Shown: positions 9,216 to 17,746 of the stretch, one piece after another | Numbering within the stretch: position 1 is the first letter of the stretch | Layout of the letters: each line of letters starts with the position of its first letter | NCBI GenBank assembly: GCA_040757065.1 | Contig: JBFLXR010000011.1 | Location: 18,596-82,595, forward strand | DNA from: JBFLXR01 sp040757065 | GTDB taxonomy: Bacteria > Pseudomonadota > Gammaproteobacteria > Burkholderiales > Gallionellaceae | Direction of reading: 5' to 3' | Length of the DNA: 64,000 nucleotides | Position numbers and translations under genes: made by a program | Notes under the pieces: generated by a model | The model's database searches: none | Told to the model about the DNA's origin: nothing | The model's input: the letters and a program-made list of their open reading frames with translations, nothing else

Positions 9216-9926
9216 ATGTATACCGCGACGGGTCTGAGCGATAAAGAGCAGTGTTTGCGCGAATACGCACCTTTGGTGAAGCGTATTGCGCATATGATGA
9301 TGGCTAAGCTGCCGAGCAGTGTGGAGCTTGACGATATTATCCAAGCCGGCATGATCGGTTTGCTCGATGCAGCAAGCCGTTATGACGAATTGCGCGGGGC
9401 GCAGTTCGAAACCTATGCCGCGCAGCGAATTCGAGGCGCAATGCTGGACGAGTTGCGCAGTGCCGACTGGCTGCCGCGCAGTCTGCGGCGCGAGATGCGC
9501 CGCATCGAGGATGCCATCAATAAATTGCAGCAGCGTTTGGGGCGCCCGCCGACCGAAAACGAAATTGCCAAGGAACTGGGCGTGCCGCTGACCGATTTTC
9601 AGTTGATGCTGGGGGAAGCGCGCGGCGCCCAGCTGGTCTATTACGAAGATTTCAACAACGACGATGATGAGAATTTCTTCGAGCGTTACGATTTCGACAC
9701 CGATGCGAATCCGTTGGATCTGATTCAGGACGATCGCTTTCGCGAAGCGTTGATTCACGCGATTGAGCGCCTGCCGGAGCGCGAAAAAATGGTCATGGGG
9801 ATGCATTACGAGCAGGAAATGAACCTACGCGAAATCGGTGAAGTATTGGGCGTGAGCGAGTCACGCGTTTGTCAGTTGCATAGCCAGGCGATTGCCCGTT
9901 TGCGCGCCTCCATGAAAGGCTACTGA
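9216..9926 (+). CDS. fliA: RNA polymerase sigma factor for flagellar genes FliA (sigma-28)
   Basis: FliA directs late flagellar transcription. The best start is the ATG at 9216 (MYTATGLSDKEQ), which matches the family's N-terminus; an upstream ATG at 9159 would add 19 unrelated residues. The 236 residues include region 2 (YAPLVKRIAHMMMAKLP onward), region 3 (LGRPPTENEIAKELG) and a region 4 helix-turn-helix (MNLREIGEVLGVSESRVCQL). The stop TGA overlaps by one base the ATG of motC via the spacing TGATATG. Its anti-sigma factor FlgM is encoded 2.3 kb on, and three matching promoters are present in the window. Confidence 0.96.
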   Translation: MYTATGLSDKEQCLREYAPLVKRIAHMMMAKLPSSVELDDIIQAGMIGLLDAASRYDELRGAQFETYAAQRIRGAMLDELRSADWLPRSLRREMRRIEDAINKLQQRLGRPPTENEIAKELGVPLTDFQLMLGEARGAQLVYYEDFNNDDDENFFERYDFDTDANPLDLIQDDRFREALIHAIERLPEREKMVMGMHYEQEMNLREIGEVLGVSESRVCQLHSQAIARLRASMKGY

Positions 9927-9927
9927 T

Positions 9928-10668
9928 ATGGATAAATTAAGCTTCTTCGGCTTACTGATCGCAGTTATCGGCATTATCGGCGGGCAGTGGCTGGAAGGCG
10001 GTTCCGTGGCGATGCTGCTGCAACTGGCGGCTTTCCTGATCGTGATGGGCGGTACGCTCGGTGCGGTAATGCTGCAAAGTCCCCGTCACGTGTTCGCCAT
10101 GGGAATGCGTATGGGACGATGGGCGTGGGTGACGCCGAAAGTCGATATGCCGCGCATGGCAGCCGACATGACTATGTGGAGCAATCTGGCGCGCAAGGAC
10201 GGTATTCTGGCGTTGGAGGGGTTGGTGGCGCGCGCTTCCGATCCGTTTGTGAAAAAGGGCTTGCAGTTGTTGGTCGACGGCAATAGCGCCGAAAAAATCC
10301 GTGAGGTGCTGGAAGTCGAACTGGAATCGTTCGAACAAATACGCTGGCAAGGGGCGCGCGTTTGGGAGGCTGCGGCCGGATATTCTCCGACAATCGGGAT
10401 TTTGGGCGCGGTACTCGGGCTGGTGCATGTGATGGAGAGCTTGGGCGAGCCGTCTAAATTAGGGGCGGGGATCGCCGTGGCATTCATTTCGACGATTTAC
10501 GGGGTGGGTTTCGCCAATCTGGTTTTTCTGCCCATTGCAAACAAACTGAAAATTATTACGATGCAGCAAGTCAAGTTGCGGGAAATGGTGGTCGATGGTC
10601 TCGGCATGATCGCGGGCGGCGAGCATCCCCGGTTTGTGGAAAATAAACTCCAGGGTTACCTGAGCTAG
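9928..10668 (+). CDS. motC: Flagellar motor stator protein MotC (MotA family)
   Basis: A 246-residue MotA/PomA-type stator subunit. It has four membrane segments (about 4-22, 30-48, 145-165 and 180-200) and a cytoplasmic loop between segments 2 and 3. The conserved proline-glycine segments are in AAGYSPTIGILGAVLGLVHVM and AFISTIYGVGFANLVFLP. It is shorter than Escherichia MotA and is paired with a MotD-type partner, the arrangement seen downstream of fliA in pseudomonads and many betaproteobacteria. Ion specificity cannot be fixed from this subunit alone, but the partner looks proton-type. Confidence 0.92.
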   Translation: MDKLSFFGLLIAVIGIIGGQWLEGGSVAMLLQLAAFLIVMGGTLGAVMLQSPRHVFAMGMRMGRWAWVTPKVDMPRMAADMTMWSNLARKDGILALEGLVARASDPFVKKGLQLLVDGNSAEKIREVLEVELESFEQIRWQGARVWEAAAGYSPTIGILGAVLGLVHVMESLGEPSKLGAGIAVAFISTIYGVGFANLVFLPIANKLKIITMQQVKLREMVVDGLGMIAGGEHPRFVENKLQGYLS

Positions 10669-10675
10669 GAGGAAC

Positions 10676-11455
10676 ATGGCGCGCCGGGAAAAACGCGGTG
10701 AGCATGATAATTTGGAACGTTGGCTGATTTCATACGCCGACTTCATCACCCTGTTGTTCGCGTTTTTCGTCGTGATGTACGCAATTTCTTCGGTGAACGA
10801 GGGAAAATACAAAGTCTTCAGCAGTTCGCTGGCGAGCGCTTTCAGCATTTCGGCGCAGAATACCTATTCCGTTAAGCAGGCAGAACAGGAGATGTTCTTG
10901 CGAACCTTGGCGGATCGGAAAGCTGCAAGGCTTGCCGAACAGGTTCGCAAGCAGCAGGAGCAAATGCAGAATATCGCCAAGAACCTGAATCAGGTCATGT
11001 CTTCTCTGGTTCAGCGCGGTCAGGTATCGGTGACGCAAACGGCGCGCGGTGTGGAACTGGATATTAATGCCAGTGCGCTGTTCAATGTCGGTGACGCTGC
11101 ACTGCAGCCGCCCGCAGTCAAGGTGTTATCCGAGGTTGCGCAGGTACTGGCAAGCACTGAGCAGCGAATCGAGGTGGAGGGATTCACCGATAATGCGCCG
11201 ATCAGTTCGCCGCAATACCCCTCGAACTGGGAGCTTTCTTCTGCGCGTGCCAGCAGTGTGGTGCGATTGTTCGTTGAGCACGGCGTGAGTTCTGCGCGTT
11301 TAAGAGCAGTCGGTGCGGCCGATAACAATCCCGTTGTGTCCAACGATACGCCTGAAGGGCGTATGCGCAACCGTCGTGTGACCGTCACCGTACTTGCGCC
11401 GCCTCCGCCTGTGGAAAAAGTCGCAGGGCAGAACGGGCAAGGTGCAGTGCGCTAA
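10676..11455 (+). CDS. motD: Flagellar motor stator protein MotD (MotB family, OmpA-like)
   Basis: A 259-residue MotB-type stator subunit that anchors the stator to peptidoglycan. A short basic N-terminus leads to one membrane helix with the ion-binding aspartate D22 in SYADFITLLFAFFVVMYA. A plug and coiled region follow (about 60-110), then a C-terminal OmpA-like domain (VEGFTDNAPIS, NWELSSARASSVVRL, GRMRNRRVTVTV). The SD is AGGAGG. The alanine-poor helix with YAD resembles proton-driven MotB. Only 11 bases separate its end from the convergent flgN. Confidence 0.92.
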   Translation: MARREKRGEHDNLERWLISYADFITLLFAFFVVMYAISSVNEGKYKVFSSSLASAFSISAQNTYSVKQAEQEMFLRTLADRKAARLAEQVRKQQEQMQNIAKNLNQVMSSLVQRGQVSVTQTARGVELDINASALFNVGDAALQPPAVKVLSEVAQVLASTEQRIEVEGFTDNAPISSPQYPSNWELSSARASSVVRLFVEHGVSSARLRAVGAADNNPVVSNDTPEGRMRNRRVTVTVLAPPPPVEKVAGQNGQGAVR

Positions 11456-11466
11456 GCGCGTGGAGA

Positions 11467-11952
11467 TTAGCCGCTGCCGAGAATGCGGCCGCTGCCGGGA
11501 TGGTTGTGCTGTCCGTCCGGGCCGTACAGGCTCGCACTTTGTGCTGCATTGTGCAGGACGGTAAGGGCTTGCTGGTTGATGCGCAGACGCGTCTGGATCA
11601 ATTCGCCGTTGACTTGGTTGAGATGGCGTGTTTCGTCGAGCAATTGCGTAATTTCCCGCCACGCCGGCACGGAGCCGGGCAGTGTTTTTTCCAGCCAATC
11701 TTCCGTAGAGCTGTTAGAGGACAGGCCGACTTGGCGGAGCAATGCTAAACGGTTCTTGGCCTGTTGCTCCAATGAGGATAGTGTGGCGTTCTTCTGATCG
11801 ATGATTTCCACCAAATCATCCAGACTAGAGCCGACCAGCGTGGCTTGCTCGCGGGAAAGTAAGTCTTTAAGCGCGCGCAAGGCAGATCGCTCGCTGTTCA
11901 GCAGCGAGGCGATCTGATCAAGAGTATTCTGGGAGACTGAGCTGCTCATCAA
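11467..11952 (-). CDS. flgN: Flagellar hook-filament junction chaperone FlgN
   Basis: FlgN is the cytoplasmic export chaperone of FlgK and FlgL. The 161-residue product is mostly helical, with LLNSERSALRALKDLLSREQ and LSSLEQQAKNRLALLRQVG typical of FlgN. It follows flgM with a four-base ATGA overlap and so shares the sigma-28 promoter upstream of flgM. The C-terminus is glycine/histidine-rich (YGPDGQHNHPGSGRILGSG), a normal feature of betaproteobacterial FlgN. The call rests on position and helical pattern together. Confidence 0.9.
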   Translation of the reverse strand: MMSSSVSQNTLDQIASLLNSERSALRALKDLLSREQATLVGSSLDDLVEIIDQKNATLSSLEQQAKNRLALLRQVGLSSNSSTEDWLEKTLPGSVPAWREITQLLDETRHLNQVNGELIQTRLRINQQALTVLHNAAQSASLYGPDGQHNHPGSGRILGSG

Positions 11953-12272
11953 GCCTTTTGAACGTTGGCGCTGATGAGGTCGGAGACGGCTTGAATGAGG
12001 CGGTCGGCTACCATGCCAGGATTAACCTGAAAACGGCCTTCGCTGATAGCTTGCTTGATTTCGGCAACCTTGGCAGCGTCCACGGTCGGCGCGCTGGACA
12101 TGCTGCTTTCGATTACGCGCAATTGCGCAGATGCTGCACCCAGATGGACGCTGGTGCTGTCAACGCTTGCAGCGTTGCCGGAGTCGTCTTTTCGCTTTGC
12201 GGCATTCGTGCGTGCCCCTGCATCGCTTACCGATGCGCCGGGTAACAATTTGCCTGATTTGTCGATCTTCAC
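11949..12272 (-). CDS. flgM: Anti-sigma-28 factor FlgM
   Basis: FlgM binds FliA until it is exported through the finished hook. The 107-residue protein has a disordered polar N-terminal half and a C-terminal sigma-binding part (AAKVAEIKQAISEGRFQVNP, then ADRLIQAVSDL). The start is GTG at 12272 (read as Met), with the SD AAGGGG just upstream; ATG is not available in frame nearby. A near-consensus sigma-28 promoter sits about 34 bases upstream, so FliA controls its own inhibitor. The flanking genes are flgN downstream and flgA 115 bases upstream. Confidence 0.95.
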   Translation of the reverse strand: MKIDKSGKLLPGASVSDAGARTNAAKRKDDSGNAASVDSTSVHLGAASAQLRVIESSMSSAPTVDAAKVAEIKQAISEGRFQVNPGMVADRLIQAVSDLISANVQKA

Positions 12273-12305
12273 GGGAATCCCCTTCGTCTGGTTCTCTCAG
12301 ATGAG

Positions 12306-12332
12306 GTATCGGCAGTAAACGGCAAAACTTTA
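12306..12332 (-). promoter_or_regulatory. Sigma-28 (FliA) promoter of flgMN
   Basis: Read on the minus strand: TAAAGTTT, 11 bases, GCCGATAC. This is one base from the enterobacterial FliA consensus (TAAAGTTT-N11-GCCGATAA). The -10 box ends about 33 bases before the flgM GTG, leaving a leader of roughly 25-30 bases. Confidence 0.93.
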
Positions 12333-12387
12333 GGACGAAATTCCGACATCAGGTCTGTCCACCTCAAACATGTTAACGCGCCGAACA

Positions 12388-13065
12388 TCAGGGCCGAATT
12401 TCAACGCTGCCGTCGCTGCGCGCCAGACCATTCACGACTTGCCCGGAAGGGGTGCGTACCCGGACGGTTTCGCCTTCGGCCGCGTTATTCAGGGCTTGTC
12501 CTTCTGATCGGATTTTGTACCCCTTGCCGTCCAGACTGAGTACGACGGTTTGTCCTTGCGTGACGACGAAAGGGGCGCGGAACATTTCTGAACGCAAGAC
12601 CTGTCCAGCCCCGATATTGTATTTGATGACGCGACCAACGGCTGCGCTCGGTACGGTGAGAACGCCGGGTTGCGTGATTTCGCTCATCTGAAGCGAGAAA
12701 TCCTCGGCTTGCAGTATTTGTCCTTGCTGTAGCGGACGATTGGCGATCAATGCATTAGCGGTGACTTTAATTTTTGCGGTAACGAAAACCGACCAGCCGT
12801 CTTTGCCGGGGCAGCGGACGCCCACGCTGGTGCGTCCGTACAACTTCGCACCTGCGGGCAGATAAAGTTCCATTTCTGGGCAAGGGCGCAGGCGCAAGCG
12901 CGAATCGAGATCTTCGACCTGAATACTGACCTCGCCCGGTAAATCTTTGGTCTGCGTTTGGATAAATTCGGCGACGCGGTCACGCAGTTCGCTGTGATTA
13001 GGCGGCGTGGCCGCCGATGCGAAGTTCGCGCAGATGAAAAGCAGTATGGAAATGAAATATTGCAT
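12388..13065 (-). CDS. flgA: Flagellar basal-body P-ring assembly chaperone FlgA
   Basis: FlgA is the periplasmic chaperone for P-ring protein FlgI. The 225-residue product starts with a signal peptide (MQYFISILLFICANFASA). It then has the SAF-type domain (VTANALIANRPLQQGQILQA) and a C-terminal beta region ending GQVVNGLARSDGSVEIRP. Length fits the family. It is transcribed away from flgB; the 151-base gap between them holds an inverted repeat at 13106-13140. On this strand flgM follows after 115 bases but has its own sigma-28 promoter. Confidence 0.95.
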   Translation of the reverse strand: MQYFISILLFICANFASAATPPNHSELRDRVAEFIQTQTKDLPGEVSIQVEDLDSRLRLRPCPEMELYLPAGAKLYGRTSVGVRCPGKDGWSVFVTAKIKVTANALIANRPLQQGQILQAEDFSLQMSEITQPGVLTVPSAAVGRVIKYNIGAGQVLRSEMFRAPFVVTQGQTVVLSLDGKGYKIRSEGQALNNAAEGETVRVRTPSGQVVNGLARSDGSVEIRP

Positions 13066-13105
13066 GTGTGCATTGTCAGCCTAAACGTCGGCAAGGGGAA
13101 GTTTT

Positions 13106-13140
13106 TTAAACGGGGAAATGGTGGGGTTTTCCACGTTTAA
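13106..13140. repeat. Inverted repeat between divergent flgA and flgB
   Basis: The arms TTAAACGGGGAAA (13106-13118) and TTTCCACGTTTAA (13128-13140) are complementary at 12 of 13 positions around a 9-base centre. The right arm is followed by a partial direct copy (CGTTTAATC, then GTTTAATCA). Because both flanking genes are transcribed away from it, it cannot end either transcript. A regulator-binding site for the two flg promoters is the likelier role, but no known consensus is matched. Confidence 0.5.
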
Positions 13141-13216
13141 TCGTTTAATCATTTTTCCGGTAAAGGTCTAGTATGCGCATCGTAGCGGTGAAAAAGTTTC
13201 GGGAAGGAGGTGCAAA

Positions 13217-13621
13217 ATGGCGGGCAGAATCGACAATGCGTTGCAGTTTCATCAAACGGCACTGAGTCTGCGTGCGGCGCGTCATGAGTTGCTGGCGTCC
13301 AATATTGCCAATGCGGACACCCCGAACTATAAGGCAAGAGATGTAGATTTCGCCAGTGCTTTGCAAACAGCTATGGGAAATCAAGGCGGCACACTCGGCA
13401 TGACGACGACTTCGTCAGGTCATTTGCCCGGCGGAACAGGTAACAGCGTAATGGGGGCACCAGTCATGTATCGCAGCGCAGTACAGCCTTCGGCGGATGG
13501 CAATACTGTAGATATGGATATCGAGCGGGCGCAGTTCGTGGATAACTCGATTCGCTACGAAGCGAGCCTGAAATTCGCCGGTGATAAGGTCAAAGATGTT
13601 TTGGCTGCATTGCAAGGATAA
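13217..13621 (+). CDS. flgB: Flagellar proximal rod protein FlgB
   Basis: FlgB is a proximal rod subunit, exported without a signal peptide. The 134 residues include the N-terminal rod motif HELLASNIANADTPNYKARD and the C-terminal coiled region ending VKDVLAALQG. A strong SD (AAGGAGG) precedes the ATG. This is the first gene of the flgB-L series; flgC starts five bases after its stop. Confidence 0.96.
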   Translation: MAGRIDNALQFHQTALSLRAARHELLASNIANADTPNYKARDVDFASALQTAMGNQGGTLGMTTTSSGHLPGGTGNSVMGAPVMYRSAVQPSADGNTVDMDIERAQFVDNSIRYEASLKFAGDKVKDVLAALQG

Positions 13622-13626
13622 TCATC

Positions 13627-14040
13627 ATGTCACTGTTTAACGTATTCAATATTTCGGGCTCCGCAATGACGGCGCAGTCCCAGCGTCTGAATGTCGTTGC
13701 CAGTAACTTGGCGAATGCGGATAGTGCAACCGGACCGGACGGTAAGCCTTACCGCTCCAAGCAGGTGGTATTTGCGGCGACGCCGGTAGGCGAGGCCGGC
13801 AATAATACTTCGGTGGGTGTCAAGGTGACCAGCGTGGCTGAAGCCAATACACCGATGCGGGTTGTGTACGATCCGAAGCACCCGATGGCGGACGAACAAG
13901 GATATGTAACTATGCCGAATGTGAATGTGGTGGACGAAATGGTGAATATGATTTCCGCTTCCCGTTCATACCAGAATAACGTGGAGGTGATGAATACTTC
14001 CAAGGCGATGCTGTTGAAAACTCTCACGATCGGACAGTAA
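13627..14040 (+). CDS. flgC: Flagellar proximal rod protein FlgC
   Basis: FlgC is a rod subunit of 137 residues, normal for the family. The N-terminal rod motif AQSQRLNVVASNLANADSAT and the C-terminal motif VDEMVNMISASRSYQNNVEV are present. These two helices pack as a coiled coil in the rod. It lies between flgB and flgD with short gaps, consistent with one transcript. Confidence 0.96.
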   Translation: MSLFNVFNISGSAMTAQSQRLNVVASNLANADSATGPDGKPYRSKQVVFAATPVGEAGNNTSVGVKVTSVAEANTPMRVVYDPKHPMADEQGYVTMPNVNVVDEMVNMISASRSYQNNVEVMNTSKAMLLKTLTIGQ

Positions 14041-14052
14041 AGGATAGCAATC

Positions 14053-14751
14053 ATGGCTAGCGTAACGTCTACTAACAATCCCAGCGAATCGCTGTATGCA
14101 TCGCTGAATGCAGCCAATAGCAGTTTGGCGAAAAAAAGTTCGACTGCTGCGGGCGATACGGTCGCGAATCAGCAGGATCGCTTCCTAACTTTGCTGGTAA
14201 CGCAGATGAAGAATCAGGATCCGCTGAACCCGATGGATAATGCGCAAGTTACGACGCAATTGGCGCAAATCAGTACCGTGACCGGTGTGGATAAACTGAA
14301 TACGACTTTGCAGGCGTTGAGCGCCAGTATGGCGGCAGCGCAAGCTATGCAGGCGTCCAGCATGATCGGACATGGCGTTCTTGTCGAAGGGACGAACATG
14401 GCTTTGTCCGGCGGACAGGCTGTCGGCGGGGTGCAACTGACCAGCCCGGTCGATAAACTGACCGTGACAATCAAGGATGCAGCCGGTGCAACGGTGCGCA
14501 CACTTGATATGGGGGCACAGAAAGCGGGCATCGCGCATCTTGCCTGGGACGGGAAGACGGATAGCGGTGCGGTGGCGAAGGACGGCATGTACACTTTCTC
14601 TGCCGAGGGCTTGGTTTCTGGTACCAAGAGCAAGCAAACGACACTGGCCTTCGGGACGGTGGATGCGGTTACGCAGGCGACAGACGGTGCGCAATTGGAT
14701 GTGGGTAATTTGGGCAGCGTTGCGCTGACCAAGGTTAAGCAAATTCTCTAA
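14053..14751 (+). CDS. flgD: Flagellar hook cap / assembly protein FlgD
   Basis: FlgD is the scaffold that caps the growing hook. The 232-residue protein has the conserved N-terminal segment QDRFLTLLVTQMKNQDPLNP followed by MDNAQVTTQLAQISTV. The central domain is Tudor-like, and the FlgD Ig-like fold follows (AHLAWDGKTDSGAVAKDGMY). It ends LTKVKQIL. Position between flgC and flgE is standard. Confidence 0.96.
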   Translation: MASVTSTNNPSESLYASLNAANSSLAKKSSTAAGDTVANQQDRFLTLLVTQMKNQDPLNPMDNAQVTTQLAQISTVTGVDKLNTTLQALSASMAAAQAMQASSMIGHGVLVEGTNMALSGGQAVGGVQLTSPVDKLTVTIKDAAGATVRTLDMGAQKAGIAHLAWDGKTDSGAVAKDGMYTFSAEGLVSGTKSKQTTLAFGTVDAVTQATDGAQLDVGNLGSVALTKVKQIL

Positions 14752-14766
14752 TACGAGGAGGTTGTC

Positions 14767-16005
14767 ATGGGTTTCCAACAAGGTTTGAGCGGATTGAATG
14801 CCTCCGCCAGAAATCTCGACGTGATCGGCAATAACATTGCTAACGCCAATACCGTCGGGTTTAAACAATCTCAAGCACAATTCTCGGATGTGTTCGCTTC
14901 CTCGCTGTCCGGTTCGGGCGGGATTCAGGTCGGGATCGGTACTAAGATCGGTGCAGTTGCTCAGCAGTTTTCGCAAGGCAACGTGACGAGCAGCAGCAAT
15001 GCGCTGGATGTGGCGATCAGCGGTCAAGGCTTCTTCAGGCTGGATAACAATGGGGCGATTGCTTATAGCCGTAATGGGCAATTTCAGCTCGACAAGAACG
15101 GCTTTATCGTGAATGCGCAAGGCCATAAACTGACCGGGTATTCTGCCAGTGCGGCCGGTGCGATTATTACGGCTGCACCGGGGCCGCTGCAAATTCCGTC
15201 GGCCGACTTGCTGCCGAAAGCGACTACCGCAGCTACCGTCGGTGTGAATCTGGATGCGCGTCTGGCTGTGCCCGCGACCGCAACATTTAATCCGACCGAT
15301 CCGACCTCCTACAATAGTTCGACTTCGCTGACGGCCTATGACAGTTTGGGTAATCCGCACGTTACGACACTGTATTTCCAAAAAACGGCATCGAATGCTT
15401 GGAATACATTTCTGACTGTGGATGGCGCTTCGGTGCCCCCGGTGGTTCCGCCGGCAGCGCCGACGGCTTTGGGTGCGCTGACATTTAATACCAATGGTAC
15501 GTTGGCGACACCGGCAACGGGTTTGCTGACCTCGGCGGCATTTACCCCGGCGGGCGGTGCGGCGCAAACTCTGGCGTTTAATTTTGCTAATACTTCGCAA
15601 TACGGTTCAGCCTTTGGTGTGAACCAACTGACGCAGGACGGTTACTCGTCCGGTCGTCTCAGTGGTTTCAATATCGGTACCGACGGTGTTATTCAGGCGC
15701 GCTACTCGAACGGTCAGGCGAAAGCCGTCGGGCAGATGGTGCTGGCGAACTTCGCGAACCCGCAAGGTATGCAACCGATCGGCAACAACGAATGGGTGGA
15801 GTCGGCTGCGGCCGGTACGCCCTTGGTCGGTGCGCCGGGTAGCGCAAACTTGGGGATTCTGCAATCTGCTTCGGTGGAAGATTCCAATGTGGATTTGACC
15901 GCCGAACTGGTGAATATGATTACTGCGCAACGCTCCTATCAGGCCAATGCGCAGACCATTAAGACGCAGGATTCTGTGCTGCAGACCATCGTGAATCTGC
16001 GTTAA
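14767..16005 (+). CDS. flgE: Flagellar hook protein FlgE
   Basis: FlgE polymerises into the hook. The 412-residue product has the flagellar rod/hook N-terminus (SARNLDVIGNNIANANTVGF) and the FlgE/F/G signature ALDVAISGQGFFRLDN. A variable alanine/proline-rich outer domain follows (about 215-250), then the C-terminal motif ELVNMITAQRSYQANAQT. Length is close to Escherichia FlgE (402). The SD GAGGAGG is strong, as expected for a highly used transcript. Confidence 0.97.
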   Translation: MGFQQGLSGLNASARNLDVIGNNIANANTVGFKQSQAQFSDVFASSLSGSGGIQVGIGTKIGAVAQQFSQGNVTSSSNALDVAISGQGFFRLDNNGAIAYSRNGQFQLDKNGFIVNAQGHKLTGYSASAAGAIITAAPGPLQIPSADLLPKATTAATVGVNLDARLAVPATATFNPTDPTSYNSSTSLTAYDSLGNPHVTTLYFQKTASNAWNTFLTVDGASVPPVVPPAAPTALGALTFNTNGTLATPATGLLTSAAFTPAGGAAQTLAFNFANTSQYGSAFGVNQLTQDGYSSGRLSGFNIGTDGVIQARYSNGQAKAVGQMVLANFANPQGMQPIGNNEWVESAAAGTPLVGAPGSANLGILQSASVEDSNVDLTAELVNMITAQRSYQANAQTIKTQDSVLQTIVNLR

Positions 16006-16024
16006 GTTTTAGCGGGGGAGTGAT

Positions 16025-16768
16025 ATGGACAGGCTCATTTATACGGCAATGACGGGTGCATCGCATGTGATGCATCAGCAGGCGCACGTAGCGGAGAATC
16101 TGGCCAATGCTAATTCCCCCGGTTTCCGTGCGGCAGTTAATTCATTTCGTGCAGTCCCGTTAGTCGGCGAGGGATTGCCGACGCGTACATTTGTGGTGGA
16201 TTCGACTGCCGGTTCGGATTTTCGTCCCGGCGTGTTGCAGGGGACGGGGCGCAATCTGGATGTGGCGCTGGATGGCAAGGGCTGGTTTGCCGTTCAGATG
16301 CCGGACGGTAGCGAGGCTTATACCCGTAACGGCAGTTTTCAGGTTACGTCGACCGGGGTGCTGCAAACGCGGTCCGGTTTGACGGTGCTGGGAGATGCGG
16401 GGCCGATTACCGTGCCGGCCGACACCGAAGTTACATTTTCCCGCGACGGTACGCTTTCGACCGTGCCAAGCGGCCCCAAGCCATCTCAAGTAGTGGTGGC
16501 CGGGCGTCTGAAACTGGTTAATCCACCGGAAAATCAATTGGTGCGCGGCGAGGATGGCTTTTTCAGACTCAAGGACGGTAATCCGGCGGAGGCCGATCCG
16601 AAGGTGACGGTGGTCGGCAGTCATTTGGAAGGCAGTAATGTTAGTACGGTAGAGGAAATGGTAACGATGATTTCGCTCGCCCGTCAGTTCGATATGCAAA
16701 TGAAAATGCTGCAAAGCGCCGATTCCAATGCGCGGCAGGCCAGCCAGCTTCTGAATATCAACGGTTAA
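16025..16768 (+). CDS. flgF: Flagellar proximal rod protein FlgF
   Basis: FlgF is a rod subunit of 247 residues. It starts MDRLIYTAMTGASHVMHQQ, typical of FlgF, followed by the rod motif VAENLANANSPGFRA. The central motif is NLDVALDGKGWFAVQ, and the C-terminal one VEEMVTMISLARQFDMQMKM. The start is 19 bases after flgE. The 186 bases after it are unusually long for this operon and hold a short hairpin. Confidence 0.96.
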   Translation: MDRLIYTAMTGASHVMHQQAHVAENLANANSPGFRAAVNSFRAVPLVGEGLPTRTFVVDSTAGSDFRPGVLQGTGRNLDVALDGKGWFAVQMPDGSEAYTRNGSFQVTSTGVLQTRSGLTVLGDAGPITVPADTEVTFSRDGTLSTVPSGPKPSQVVVAGRLKLVNPPENQLVRGEDGFFRLKDGNPAEADPKVTVVGSHLEGSNVSTVEEMVTMISLARQFDMQMKMLQSADSNARQASQLLNING

Positions 16769-16778
16769 TCCTTCCAAA

Positions 16779-16797
16779 ATTTTGAACGTACTGTCCG
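16779..16797 (+). terminator. Small hairpin after flgF, possible weak terminator
   Basis: ACTGT CCG ACAGT forms a 5-bp stem with a 3-base loop, followed by GCGTTTTATTTC. The stem is short, so this may only slow transcription. It sits at the start of the one long gap inside the flg operon, before flgG. Confidence 0.3.
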
Positions 16798-16954
16798 ACA
16801 GTGCGTTTTATTTCTATTAAATAGACGGGTTTTTCCGTTCTAATCCTCGCTTGCATTTTTCCCGGTTTGGCTATCATGAGTAGCGTAGAGGTGGGTATGG
16901 TTGGTAAAGCCGCCATTCCGGTGGTGACCGGCATAACTGGGAAAGGATGCAATC

Positions 16955-17737
16955 ATGATTAGATCGCTGTGGATTTCTAAAACCGGGTTGGATGCGCAGC
17001 AAACCCAGATGGACGTAATTGCCAATAACTTGGCAAACGTAAATACCAATGGTTTCAAACGGTCGCGCGCTGTATTTGAGGATTTGCTTTATCAAAATAT
17101 TCGCCAGCCGGGCGCACAATCTTCTCAGCAAACGCAGATTCCGTCCGGCTTGCAGATCGGTACCGGTGTACGTCCGGTGGCGGCAGAGCGGATTCATACC
17201 CAAGGGAACTTGCAGCAAACCGGCAATAAGTTGGACGTGGCGATCAGTGGGTCGGGTTTTTTCCAAGTTCTGATGCCGGATGGAACAACCGGTTACACCC
17301 GCGACGGCGCTTTTCAGACTGATAGCCAAGGGCAGGTGGTTACGTCGAGCGGTTTCCCGCTGCAACCGGCAATTACTATTCCGGCCAATGCTATTTCGGT
17401 GACGATCGCGCGTGATGGCACTGTCTCTGTTACGCAGCCCGGTGTACCGGCACCAGTGCAAATCGGTTCGATGCAAGTGGCGACCTTTGTGAATCCGGCC
17501 GGTTTGCAAAGTATGGGCGAGAACCTGTATGTGGAAACCGCTTCTTCCGGCACGGCCACGACCACGACGCCGGGTACGAATGGCTCCGGCTTGTTGAACC
17601 AAAGTTATGTTGAAACATCCAACGTGAATGTGGTGGAGGAGTTGGTGAATATGATTCAGACGCAACGTGCGTATGAAATCAATTCTAAGTCGATTCAGAC
17701 ATCCGATCAGATGTTGCAGCGTCTCACGCAACTGTAG
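16955..17737 (+). CDS. flgG: Flagellar distal rod protein FlgG
   Basis: FlgG forms the distal rod. The 260 residues match the family exactly in length: MIRSLWISKTGLDAQQTQMD, VIANNLANVNTNGFKRSRAV, KLDVAISGSGFFQVLMPDGT, and C-terminal VVEELVNMIQTQRAYEINSK. The SD GGAAAGG precedes the ATG. The 186-base gap upstream may carry an extra promoter for flgGHIJ, but I could not assign one. Confidence 0.97.
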   Translation: MIRSLWISKTGLDAQQTQMDVIANNLANVNTNGFKRSRAVFEDLLYQNIRQPGAQSSQQTQIPSGLQIGTGVRPVAAERIHTQGNLQQTGNKLDVAISGSGFFQVLMPDGTTGYTRDGAFQTDSQGQVVTSSGFPLQPAITIPANAISVTIARDGTVSVTQPGVPAPVQIGSMQVATFVNPAGLQSMGENLYVETASSGTATTTTPGTNGSGLLNQSYVETSNVNVVEELVNMIQTQRAYEINSKSIQTSDQMLQRLTQL

Positions 17738-17746
17738 GAGCCTATA

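Noticed and set aside
13157..13182. A possible sigma-54 promoter before flgB (GG-N10-GC)
   Set aside because: Only the GG and GC doublets fit; the surrounding TGGCAC and TTGC bases are absent. Upstream regions of flhB, flhA and flgG also lacked a proper sigma-54 site.
14185..15600. A 471-codon minus-strand frame across flgD and flgE
   Set aside because: Shadow frame spanning two genes on the other strand; no recognisable motif.
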